This document shows, in pieces, positions 1-6,929 of a DNA stretch of 25,087 nt. Source of the DNA: JBDTVS01 sp040007095 (GTDB lineage: Bacteria > Acidobacteriota > Vicinamibacteria > Vicinamibacterales > CAVVIG01); the NCBI GenBank assembly GCA_040007095.1, contig JBDTVS010000167.1, positions 1 through 25,087 on the forward strand, given 5' to 3'. Below the pieces are notes generated by a model. That model worked only from the letters and a program-made list of their open reading frames with translations. It made no database searches and was not told the origin of the DNA. A program made the translations under genes and the position numbers. Every line of letters begins with the position of its first letter. Position 1 is the stretch's first letter.

Positions 1-96
1 GCGCCCGAAAGAAGCTCGATAAGTTTCAGTATTTGTGACGACCACCACTAGCTGGTTGGCGAGGTAGTCCCCTGATTTCACGTCGGGACCGGCTTC

Positions 97-149
97 CCGC
101 CTTCGCTACGCTACGGCGAGGCTCGCCGTAGCGCAAAGCGCGGAGGCGG
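97..149. repeat. Intergenic hairpin (REP-like or terminator)
   Basis: Positions 109-120 (CGCTACGGCGAG) and 122-133 (CTCGCCGTAGCG) form a perfect 12-bp inverted repeat with a one-base loop. An outer stem CCGCCT (97-102) / AGGCGG (144-149) encloses it. It lies about 50 bases past the stop codon of the minus-strand acyltransferase gene, so it could end that transcript, but there is no T-tract on either side. Short GC-rich palindromes like this are often dispersed repeats. The rest of positions 1-200 shows no gene that I can support. Confidence 0.6.
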
Positions 150-200
150 CAGACCACGCAACAACTCGCGGGTCTTTGCGACGCCGCCGTTCGTGCGGGA

Positions 201-2000
201 TCAAGCCGCGTGTGCCGGTAGGCCGCTGCCGTGCCGGGCCAGGAACTGCGCGGCCTCGCGAGGTCCGAAATACCGGCTCAGGATCGCAGGATCCACGGCG
301 GCGAGGTCGACCATCATCAACGCGTCGAGCGCATCGCCGAAGTTCGGATCGACGTTGAATCCGATCACCCTGGCGTTCAGCTTCAGGTACTGCCGCAGCA
401 GGATCGGCACACCTTTGTCCCCCGCCTCCGCGCGCCTCACCAACCGGTCCGCCTCCTCGATGGTCTGTGGGATCGCGGTCGAGAGAGGCCGCGCCGGATT
501 CAGCTCGCGCGGATGGATGGCCTCCACCAGTTGCGCCAGATCACGATCGAGATGATTCTTCAGCAGGAATGCCATCAAAAGACGATGGGAGCTGTCGGAG
601 TACCGAGCACTGATGCTCACCGGGCCAAAGAGCACGCGGTATTGCGGGTGGCGAACGACGAACCGACTGATTCCCTTCCACAGCAGGAGCAGTGCCGTGT
701 AGTTCTTCTGATATTCCGCTCGAACAAACGACCGGCCCAGCTCCAGCGCCGGAGAGAGACGCGCGATCAGGCGTTGGTCATAGCGGAACAACGTCCGCGT
801 GTACAGACCCGTGACGCCCTCGGTGGCCATGATTCGATCGGTCTGTCCGAGGCGGTAGGCCCCGACAATCTGACGACGATCGCGATCCCATGAAAAGAGG
901 TGGAGGTACGGTGTGTCGAACGCATCAAGGTCAAGGCTGCGTCCGGTGCCTTCACCGACGGCCCGGTAGGTCGCCTCACGCAAGCGGCCGATCTCAAGGA
1001 GCACCGAGGGTATCTGTCGTGCCCTCGCGCAGAACACCTGGAACCTGCCGCTTTCGACCAGGCACGCGTCGGCCGGCAGGCGGGCGATGTCCGACGCGAT
1101 GGCATCAACCCGTGGGTCGTGTCTGGCTTTGGAGCGTGTGAAGAAATGCGCGGCAGGCCTCTGGTGCGGCTTGAAGCGGACTGCCCGAAGCCGCTCCACT
1201 GCGGCGCGGATGGATTGGGTGACGGCGGTCGCATCAGGCGCAACGCCCGTCAGATAGCACGTCGACAACGGCGGACCGAATCGCACCGCCACTTCTTGGC
1301 CACGCACGTTCAGCAACTCACGCGCGAGCAAGGCGGTGCGAAACGAGGCGTGCACACGGCCGGCCGCGTGGAACCACCGACTGTTGGTTCCGGCGATGAA
1401 CGCCGGTACGACGTCGGCGCCGGTCGCGAGCACCATGCGGCCGGTCGTCGGCAGCCAGGGCGAATCCGAGTACGAGCCATCGGGCTGTCTCGCGTGTGCC
1501 ACCTCACCGGCCGGAAAGACGATCAGGGCGCCGCCCTGTTTGAGCCACGTGTACGCGGCGCGCAGTCCGGCGCGACTGCGAGCGGTGGCGCCTGGCCTTC
1601 CAAAGGGATCGACAAAGAAGCAGAGCTCTGCGAGCTCTGGAATCCGAGACAGGAGGTGATTCGCCAGAATGCGAACGTCCGGTCGAGCGCGCCGGACGAG
1701 GGACGCGAGCACGAGCCCGTCGACGGCACCATGGGGATGGTTCGCGGCGACCACGAGCGGCCCGTGCGTCGGAATCGACGCCACATCGGCCATCGAGCAG
1801 GCGGGGCGAATACCAAGCGCGTCGAGCGCTCGTGTCTCAAATGGCGCACCACCAGGAACATGCTGGCTCTGTTGCAAGAGCGCCCGGCACGTGGGGGCCC
1901 GTAGGAGCCACGACACGAGCGGCCGTGCGGCGCCGAGCGCCGCGCGGTGCAGCAGGGGCGCGCTCGGCAGGCTCTGGATCTGAAAGGGATCGCCCGGCAT
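201..2000 (-). CDS. Two-domain acyltransferase: LPLAT domain plus GNAT/OlsB-like domain (ornithine-lipid-synthase-like)
   Basis: Predicted 599-residue membrane-associated acyltransferase. The N-terminal half (about 70-270) looks like a lysophospholipid acyltransferase: NHPHGAVDG at 87-95 matches the NHPxGGxDG acyl-transfer motif of the hemolysin-like branch, and FPAGEV at 162-167 matches the substrate-binding block. The C-terminal half (about 315-560) resembles the OlsB/hemolysin-type acyl-ACP N-acyltransferase fold, with LREATYRAVGEGTG at 340-353 and a LFGPVSIS segment at 457-464. LPLAT then OlsB-like is the order known for bifunctional OlsF, which makes ornithine lipid by N- then O-acylation; the amino-acid head group here cannot be read from sequence. 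The frame stays open to 2330, but the ATG at 2000 is chosen because the extra 110 residues are low-complexity and overlap the divergent regulator. An ECF-like promoter ends 10 bases before this ATG, so the mRNA would be nearly leaderless. Confidence 0.85.
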   Translation of the reverse strand: MPGDPFQIQSLPSAPLLHRAALGAARPLVSWLLRAPTCRALLQQSQHVPGGAPFETRALDALGIRPACSMADVASIPTHGPLVVAANHPHGAVDGLVLASLVRRARPDVRILANHLLSRIPELAELCFFVDPFGRPGATARSRAGLRAAYTWLKQGGALIVFPAGEVAHARQPDGSYSDSPWLPTTGRMVLATGADVVPAFIAGTNSRWFHAAGRVHASFRTALLARELLNVRGQEVAVRFGPPLSTCYLTGVAPDATAVTQSIRAAVERLRAVRFKPHQRPAAHFFTRSKARHDPRVDAIASDIARLPADACLVESGRFQVFCARARQIPSVLLEIGRLREATYRAVGEGTGRSLDLDAFDTPYLHLFSWDRDRRQIVGAYRLGQTDRIMATEGVTGLYTRTLFRYDQRLIARLSPALELGRSFVRAEYQKNYTALLLLWKGISRFVVRHPQYRVLFGPVSISARYSDSSHRLLMAFLLKNHLDRDLAQLVEAIHPRELNPARPLSTAIPQTIEEADRLVRRAEAGDKGVPILLRQYLKLNARVIGFNVDPNFGDALDALMMVDLAAVDPAILSRYFGPREAAQFLARHGSGLPAHAA

Positions 2001-2010
2001 GTGCTGCCGG

Positions 2011-2039
2011 TTGGATGTCTGGGCCGTTACGACGTTACG
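2011..2039 (-). promoter_or_regulatory. ECF-type promoter P1 (acyltransferase)
   Basis: Read on the minus strand: CGTAACG (2039-2033), 15-base spacer, CATCCAA (2017-2011). It matches the element shared by eleven gaps in this window. Only 10 bases separate the downstream box from the ATG at 2000. A second CGTAACG copy (2031-2025) is only 7 bases from the downstream box and is probably not used. Confidence 0.65.
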
Positions 2040-2081
2040 GACGGCTGCGCGAACTGACTCCGCAGCAGGGTCCCGAGCGAG

Positions 2082-2190
2082 ATGTTGTGGGCCGTGCTCG
2101 ACGGCACCGCGCTCGCACCCGGCGCGGCATTTTTCCCCGCCCTCGTGAATCATCTCGCCGCAGCGTTGGCCGTCCAGTATGTCTTCGTGG
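2082..2190 (+). pseudogene. N-terminal fragment of the sigma-54 activator, out of frame
   Basis: From the ATG at 2082 this frame reads a plausible start of a GAF domain (AFFPALVNHLAAALAVQYVFV at residues 17-37 fits the first GAF helix and strand) and then loses sense after about 2190. The next frame (see 2179-4179) continues the domain without a gap. Removing one G from the GGG at 2189-2191 would join them as YVFV-AECTDQTH. I therefore read 2082-4179 as one gene of about 698 residues with a one-base insertion, either an assembly error or a real mutation. Confidence 0.6.
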
Positions 2191-4179
2191 GCGGAATGTA
2201 CCGACCAGACCCACACGCGCGTACGCACATTGGCGTTCTGGACGCGCGACGCGCTCGCCGACAACATCGAGTTCGATCTGGCCGGGACGCCCTGTGAAGC
2301 GGTGATCAATGGGCAGGTCAGCTGGCACACCCATGATCTGCAGCCCCGCTTCCCCCGTGATGTCGGGCTGGTCGACCTGGGCGCCCAGAGTTATCTCGGG
2401 GTCCCCCTCGTCGGCACGTCCGGGGAGATTCTTGGGCACCTCGCGGTGCTCGACATCAAGCCGATGGCACACGATGAGGCGCGAGCGCTGCTGCTCCGGA
2501 CGTTTGCGTCGCGAGCCGCCATCGAGTTGGAGCGGCTGCGAACGACCAATCAGATTGCCGCGCTGAACCAGAAGCTGCAGCACGCAGCCGAGCGTGCCCA
2601 ATCACTGCTCGCCATCAACAACGCCGTCGTCCTGAACCTGACGCGCGATGCGCTGTTTCAGGCCATCACCGAAGCCCTCCGCCCCGTCGTGCCGTTCGAT
2701 CGCAGCACCATCTTTCTGTACGACGACGACCGACAGGTACTCCGCCTCGTCGTGGCCGAAAGCGCCATCCCGTCGGAACTGTTCACCCCGGGGCTGGAGC
2801 TGCCCCTTGAAGGCAGTCACGCCGGCTGGGCCTTTCGTCACCAGCGCGCGTTCTTTCGTCCAGATCTGGCGGAGGAGCGAGAGTACGAGGGGGAAACCGT
2901 CCTGCTCCGCGAAGGGTTCCGTTCGCTGGTGGTCGTGCCGTTGGTGGTGCGCGGCAAGAGCATTGGGACGTTGAACCTCGGTAGCGTCAAGCCCATGCAG
3001 TATGGCGCTGCCGAGGCCGAGTTATTGCGGGAAGTCGCGAACCAGTTGGCACTCGCGATCGAAAACATGCGTGAGTACGAAGAAATCGGCCGGCTGAAGG
3101 CGCGGCTCGAACGCGAGAACGTCTATCTCCGAGAAGAGATCACGGACGAACACAATTTCAAGGAGATCGTCGGGAACAGCCCCGCGCTCCTGGCGGCGTT
3201 GCGCACGATCGATCGGGTGGCGCCAACCGACACGACGGTCCTGATCCTTGGCGAAACCGGCACCGGCAAAGAGCTGGTGGCGCGCGCCATCCACAGCCGC
3301 AGCCCGCGTCACAAGCACCCGCTCGTGAAAGTCAACTGCGGCGCGATCCCCGCCGGCCTGATCGAAAGCGAGCTATTTGGACATGTCCGGGGGGCCTTCA
3401 CCGGTGCGCTCGATCGCCGCGTGGGACGCTTCGAGCTGGCCGATGGCGGCACACTGTTCCTCGACGAAGTCGGGGAGCTGCCGCTCGACATGCAAGTCAA
3501 GCTGCTCCGCGTCTTGCAGGAACACGAGTTCGAATCCGTGGGCAGCAGCCGGACGACCAGGGTCGACGTCCGGATCATCGCGGCCACCAATCGAGACCTC
3601 GAGCACGAAGTCGCCGCCGGACGGTTCAGAGCCGACTTGTACTATCGACTGAACGTCCTTCCGATACGGGTGCCGGGATTGCGCGAGCGGCGTGCGGATA
3701 TCCCGCCACTGACGCTGCTATTCGTGCAGCGCTACGCGAAGCGCATCGGTCGGACGATTGCGGCGGTCTCGCGGGACAGCATGAAGCGACTCTCGGAATA
3801 TCACTGGCCAGGCAACGTCCGCGAGTTGGAGAACGTGGTCGAACGTGCCTTGGTGCTGTCAGCCGGCGATGTCCTCGAGATTGGCGCCGACCTTCTGCCG
3901 AAAGTCGCTCCTCCCGTTACTCACGGAGCGGTTGCTGCTGGCGCTTCCATCGCGGCGACGATGTCGTTGCCTGGGGGGCTCACTCCGACGGAGCGCACAC
4001 TTGGACTGCCGACCGGACCGCCGACCGCGCTGGATGACGTGCAGCGCATCCACATCGCCGACACGCTCGACCAGACCGGCTGGGTGATCGAGGGGCCACG
4101 CGGTGCCGCGCGGATCCTCGACCTGCATCCGAATACCCTGCGGAGCCGAATGAAAAAGCTGGGCCTCACCCGCGCGTAG
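2179..4179 (+). CDS. Sigma-54-dependent transcriptional activator (GAF-GAF-AAA+-Fis HTH)
   Basis: Bacterial enhancer-binding protein that would remodel sigma-54 RNA polymerase using ATP. In the 666-residue frame: remainder of a first GAF domain (1-120), second GAF domain (about 145-295), coiled linker (298-322), AAA+ domain (328-560) with Walker A GETGTGKE (358-365), the sigma-54-contacting GAFTGA loop (405-410) and Walker B GGTLFLDE (423-430), and a C-terminal Fis-type helix-turn-helix (about 622-666). Two GAF sensors and no receiver domain make it FhlA/NorR-like, responding to a small ligand or redox state rather than a kinase. The ATG at 2179 is only the first in this frame; the true start is probably 2082 in the preceding frame. 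It is the one gene in the window without an ECF-like promoter upstream or in its operon. Its target is unknown; I saw no clear -24/-12 site nearby. Confidence 0.93.
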   Translation: MSSWAECTDQTHTRVRTLAFWTRDALADNIEFDLAGTPCEAVINGQVSWHTHDLQPRFPRDVGLVDLGAQSYLGVPLVGTSGEILGHLAVLDIKPMAHDEARALLLRTFASRAAIELERLRTTNQIAALNQKLQHAAERAQSLLAINNAVVLNLTRDALFQAITEALRPVVPFDRSTIFLYDDDRQVLRLVVAESAIPSELFTPGLELPLEGSHAGWAFRHQRAFFRPDLAEEREYEGETVLLREGFRSLVVVPLVVRGKSIGTLNLGSVKPMQYGAAEAELLREVANQLALAIENMREYEEIGRLKARLERENVYLREEITDEHNFKEIVGNSPALLAALRTIDRVAPTDTTVLILGETGTGKELVARAIHSRSPRHKHPLVKVNCGAIPAGLIESELFGHVRGAFTGALDRRVGRFELADGGTLFLDEVGELPLDMQVKLLRVLQEHEFESVGSSRTTRVDVRIIAATNRDLEHEVAAGRFRADLYYRLNVLPIRVPGLRERRADIPPLTLLFVQRYAKRIGRTIAAVSRDSMKRLSEYHWPGNVRELENVVERALVLSAGDVLEIGADLLPKVAPPVTHGAVAAGASIAATMSLPGGLTPTERTLGLPTGPPTALDDVQRIHIADTLDQTGWVIEGPRGAARILDLHPNTLRSRMKKLGLTRA

Positions 4180-4219
4180 TGATCGTCTCGAGCCCCAATG
4201 CGCGAGCCTCTTCAGATAC

Positions 4220-4264
4220 GCGCCTTCCGACCCGGCCAGATATCGGCCGTGGCACAGAAGGCGC
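4220..4264. terminator. Bidirectional terminator-like nested hairpin
   Basis: Between two convergent genes (stops at 4179 and 4289). GCGCCTTC (4220-4227) pairs perfectly with GAAGGCGC (4257-4264), and inside it CGGCC (4233-4237) pairs with GGCCG (4245-4249). A flanking GCCTC/GAGGC pair (4206-4210, 4265-4269) may extend it. No T-run follows on either strand, so intrinsic termination is not certain. Confidence 0.45.
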
Positions 4265-4288
4265 GAGGCGAGCATGCCAAGCACTGGG

Positions 4289-4696
4289 CTACTTGTTCAT
4301 CGTCATCAACGGAGCGGTAAATGGCGCTTCGCCGAGAACCGCTTCCGCCCATGCGCAGTAGATCTGCACCTTGGCGACATCCTTGACGTAGGCCGGGAGC
4401 GTGATCGACAGGTTGATGCGATCCTTCGCGAGGCCGCCCAGGCTCTTCGCGCCGAGACGCTGCAGCAGGTAGGTGTTGCCCTTCGAGTCCACGACCTGCC
4501 AGTGCGGATCGGGGGTGTCGGGCACCTTGAAGTCGTCCGACAACGTGAGCACGTCCTTGCCATCTTTCGTCGAATGCGTGACGATGCCGCCATTGACCTT
4601 GCCGCCGGCGAACGGCTTGCTCGTCTGGTTCTGCGCGAGCGCCAGGCTCGTCATCATGGCGAGCGCGGCGACGCTGAAGAGTGCGGTACGAATCAT
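4289..4696 (-). CDS. Secreted DM13-domain-like protein
   Basis: 135-residue exported protein. The ATG at 4696 is chosen over an in-frame ATG 18 bases upstream because a strong AGGAGG sits 6 bases before it and the N-terminus becomes a clean signal peptide (MIRTALFSVAALAMMTSLALA, cleavage near residue 21). The mature part resembles the DM13 electron-transfer domain: a TLSDDFKVPDTPDPHW segment, a basic middle, then a VQIYCAWAEAVLGEA block that carries the single conserved Cys of the family (usually V-x-I-W-C ... FG-x-A). DM13 is proposed to act in extracytoplasmic redox or adhesion; the substrate is unknown. It has its own promoter (4756-4784), whose upstream box overlaps the stop codon of the MOSC gene. 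The family call is by motif only. Confidence 0.8.
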   Translation of the reverse strand: MIRTALFSVAALAMMTSLALAQNQTSKPFAGGKVNGGIVTHSTKDGKDVLTLSDDFKVPDTPDPHWQVVDSKGNTYLLQRLGAKSLGGLAKDRINLSITLPAYVKDVAKVQIYCAWAEAVLGEAPFTAPLMTMNK

Positions 4697-4755
4697 GTGG
4701 TCCTCCTGGAACAACTGCGCGGTGTGGTTTCCGAATCGTTCTTACGGCCTGTCGT

Positions 4756-4784
4756 TTGGATTCCGTAGATGCCGCACGGTTTCA
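4756..4784 (-). promoter_or_regulatory. ECF-type promoter P2 (DM13-like gene)
   Basis: Minus strand: TGAAACC (4784-4778), 15-base spacer, AATCCAA (4762-4756); ATG 59 bases downstream. The TGA of the upstream box is also the stop codon of the MOSC gene. The downstream box and its flank (GGAATCCAA-x-CGAC) are nearly identical to those of P10. Confidence 0.7.
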
Positions 4785-5465
4785 GAGTGGCAGGCGTTCA
4801 GTGACAGGCGCTTCAGCACAGCCATGTGCCGGCATGAGCTCTGCTGTGACGCCCTCTCGAATCTGGCCACCGCGAATGACAGCAGCATTGAGCGCCAGCT
4901 TGCCGCCAAATCGTTGGACGATGCCCGTCAGCACCTGACGACTTTGTTCAAGCGTGTCGGGGTCGAACGTGGTCATCACGCATCGGCCGCGCAGATCCTC
5001 GAGGCCGATAAGAACCTCGCCGACGCGTAGGCAACTGCCCGGCCAGGTTCGCTCTTCCAGGCCCGGGACGCCGCCAACGACCAGATTTGGCCGCAGTCGC
5101 CGGCCGTCGTAGCCGAACGCCCTGATGGCGCCGTCGGTGGCGACCAGCAGGGGTAGAATGTCGAAGCGGCCGGCGCTCTCGTCCCGGACCAGGTGCGCAC
5201 CCGCGCCGACGATTCCTTCGATCGCTGCTCTGACGCTCGCGGCCGTCCACACCCGGCCATCCACGAGCGGTTCCCCGTTCTCGTCAAGCGACGCACGGCA
5301 CCCGAGAAGCCTTGGGTGTGTCCGAGCCGTCACGACCCGTCCACGCCGATCTTCAACATGGACGATCCGATCGCCTTGGAGACCAAGCGGTCCCACCCCC
5401 ACGTGATCGAGCCGCTCCCCGGCCATCGACTTCACCGGGTATCGCCAGATCTCCGCAACGTACAT
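4782..5465 (-). CDS. MOSC-domain protein
   Basis: 227-residue protein with the N-terminal beta-barrel (MYVAEIWRYPVKSM at 1-14) and C-terminal MOSC sulfurase domain of the molybdenum-cofactor sulfurase/mARC superfamily. The signature RLRPNLVV and the RCVMTTFDPDT block, which includes the conserved Cys, are intact. Members bind or transfer sulfur or use Mo-cofactor to reduce N-hydroxylated compounds; short soluble members like this are mostly uncharacterised. The start has a strong purine-rich ribosome site (GGGAGGGG) 3 bases before the ATG. No ECF-like element lies in the 100-base gap to the upstream hydrolase, so read-through from that gene is the likely source of transcript. Confidence 0.93.
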   Translation of the reverse strand: MYVAEIWRYPVKSMAGERLDHVGVGPLGLQGDRIVHVEDRRGRVVTARTHPRLLGCRASLDENGEPLVDGRVWTAASVRAAIEGIVGAGAHLVRDESAGRFDILPLLVATDGAIRAFGYDGRRLRPNLVVGGVPGLEERTWPGSCLRVGEVLIGLEDLRGRCVMTTFDPDTLEQSRQVLTGIVQRFGGKLALNAAVIRGGQIREGVTAELMPAHGCAEAPVTERLPL

Positions 5466-5565
5466 GTGCCCCTCCCAACGCCGGCAGGCGCGGATCGCGG
5501 AATCGCCGGCGATGAATGATGCTCAACCCCGGTCGGTGCCGCCGTCACGTCGCGACTTCCTCCCA

Positions 5566-6456
5566 TCAGGCACTCTTACGGGACGCGGCGTGGGTGATGG
5601 CCACCTGATCGTCGTAGAAGCGGTGGATGTCCAGTGTCATCTGGTCCAGGCAGTCTTCAACAGCGAAGTGACCGGAATCGAGCCGATGCAATTCGGCATG
5701 CGGCAGATCGCGCAGGAACGCCTCGCCGCCCTCCTGGGTGAAAAAGATGTCGTTCTGACCCCAGAAAATCAGCGTCTTCGGCTTCCGGTCTCGAAGGAAC
5801 TGCTGCCACGTTGGATACAGCGCCACGTTGGTGCGGTAGTCGTAGAAGAGGTCGAGCTGCACGCGGCGCGCATTTGGACGCTCCATGAAGCGGAAGTCCA
5901 TCTGCCAGTTGTCTGGGCTGATCAGTTCGGGCCGCCTGTGACCATGCTGGTACACCATCTTGATCCCGTCGAGCTCCAGAAATGGCATCAGCGGCGTCTC
6001 CGTTTCGGGACCGCGATTCTTCCAAAGCGCATGGCGGATGGCATCCCATACGGCGGTGAACCCCTCCTCGTAGGCGTTGGTGTTCTGGAGAATCAGCCAC
6101 TCCATCCACTCCGGATGCCGCCCGAGGAGGCGGAAGCCGACCGGGCCTCCATAGTCCTGCATGAAGAACCCGGCGCGGGTGAAGCCAGTCTTCACGAGCA
6201 GTCCCTCGACGATTCCCGAGAGCCGGTCGAAGGTATAGCTGAAAGTCGCCGGATCCGGCATGTCGGTGTTGCCAAAGCCCGGATAGTCGGGAGAGAGCAC
6301 GTGAAAGCGGTCCGCCAACGCAGGAATCAGATCCCGGAATTGATGCGAGGACGCCGGAAATCCGCCGAGCAGTACCAGCTTGGGGTTGGCCGGATCGCCG
6401 GCCTCTCGGTAAAACACCGTGAGTCCGTCGACGATTGCCGTCTTGTGAAGAGTCAT
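5566..6456 (-). CDS. Alpha/beta hydrolase, haloalkane-dehalogenase/epoxide-hydrolase-like (Asp nucleophile)
   Basis: 296-residue soluble alpha/beta hydrolase. A GGFPASSHQF oxyanion-loop segment (in place of HGxP) is followed by LSPDYPGFG; the nucleophile elbow reads FMQDYGGPVGF, giving an Asp nucleophile as in haloalkane dehalogenases and epoxide hydrolases rather than Ser. The acid is likely the Asp of WGQNDIFF and the base the His of DSGHFAVED. The frame is open for 129 codons further upstream, but the ATG at 6456 is chosen because family similarity starts there (MTLHKTAIVDGLTVFYREAG) and an AGAAAGAGA purine stretch precedes it. An ECF-like promoter lies 108 bases upstream and several GTTCGC half-sites lie between promoter and ATG. 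The natural substrate cannot be read from the sequence. Confidence 0.9.
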   Translation of the reverse strand: MTLHKTAIVDGLTVFYREAGDPANPKLVLLGGFPASSHQFRDLIPALADRFHVLSPDYPGFGNTDMPDPATFSYTFDRLSGIVEGLLVKTGFTRAGFFMQDYGGPVGFRLLGRHPEWMEWLILQNTNAYEEGFTAVWDAIRHALWKNRGPETETPLMPFLELDGIKMVYQHGHRRPELISPDNWQMDFRFMERPNARRVQLDLFYDYRTNVALYPTWQQFLRDRKPKTLIFWGQNDIFFTQEGGEAFLRDLPHAELHRLDSGHFAVEDCLDQMTLDIHRFYDDQVAITHAASRKSA

Positions 6457-6507
6457 GTGTCTCTCTTTCTGATGGATCGGGACCAGGATCGACTGGTCTA
6501 GGCGCTT

Positions 6508-6560
6508 GTTCGCGAACGTTGAAGGGCGAACCCGAATCGAGCCTGATAGGTACGGTTCGC
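6508..6560. promoter_or_regulatory. Cluster of GTTCGC half-sites (candidate operator)
   Basis: GTTCGCGAAC at 6508-6517 is a perfect 10-base palindrome. GCGAACC at 6526-6532 and GGTTCGC at 6554-6560 form a second inverted pair using the same half-site. All four half-sites fall between promoter P3 and the hydrolase ATG, the last at about the expected transcription start, so a repressor bound here could control the hydrolase gene. No regulator can be named. Confidence 0.35.
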
Positions 6561-6564
6561 AAGC

Positions 6565-6593
6565 TTGGATGCCATGGCGGGCTGGAGGTTTCA
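6565..6593 (-). promoter_or_regulatory. ECF-type promoter P3 (hydrolase, possibly MOSC)
   Basis: Minus strand: TGAAACC (6593-6587), 15-base spacer, CATCCAA (6571-6565). The ATG at 6456 is 108 bases downstream. Exact match to the consensus of the eleven-site set. Confidence 0.7.
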
Positions 6594-6817
6594 GAGAACG
6601 ACCGCCAACCGGCCGAATGGCAGATGAGTCGAACGCGACGGCTCGCCATCCGTGTGAGCGAAGCGAGTCAGTTCGTCGACTGATGACGCCGAGGGGCACG
6701 GGACCTGTGGCCGGACCACAGGCCCTGCGGCACGTCCAGGTCGAGTGTTTGCCATCGGTATCGCCCCACGCGGAGCCGCGAATCAGACCGCGACTGTTCC
6801 GATGGAGCGCCTGACCG

Positions 6818-6847
6818 CGTAACGCGTACAGACCATCAGACATCCAA
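6818..6847 (+). promoter_or_regulatory. ECF-type promoter P4 (hydrolase/ATP-grasp fusion gene)
   Basis: CGTAACG (6818-6824), 16-base spacer, CATCCAA (6841-6847). It has the same CGTAACG upstream box as P1. The TTG start at 6930 is 82 bases downstream. Confidence 0.55.
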
Positions 6848-6929
6848 CTGGCATCAAGACCCCGTACTCGCTTCGCTCGAGCGTGGTGCGGGTCTACTGT
6901 GGCCAGGCTCTCATCTGGAGGTACTCGCG

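Larger units (their letters stand above)
6457..6929. other. 473-base divergent intergenic region
   Basis: Separates the minus-strand hydrolase from the plus-strand fusion gene. It holds two ECF-type promoters facing outwards (6565-6593 minus, 6818-6847 plus), a cluster of GTTCGC half-sites (6508-6560), and a perfect CGCTCGAGCG palindrome at 6875-6884 in the leader of the fusion gene. Open frames crossing it have no recognisable protein similarity and I treat them as spurious. Confidence 0.6.

Noticed and set aside
900..1904. 334-codon plus-strand frame inside the acyltransferase gene
   Set aside because: Antisense shadow of a high-GC gene; the minus strand encodes recognisable acyltransferase motifs throughout.
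2001..2330. 110-residue N-terminal extension of the acyltransferase
   Set aside because: Low-complexity sequence with no family similarity; it overlaps the divergent regulator and would place promoter P1 inside the gene.
6457..6843. 129-codon upstream extension of the alpha/beta hydrolase
   Set aside because: No similarity before the ATG at 6456; the extension covers promoters P3 and P4 and the half-site cluster.
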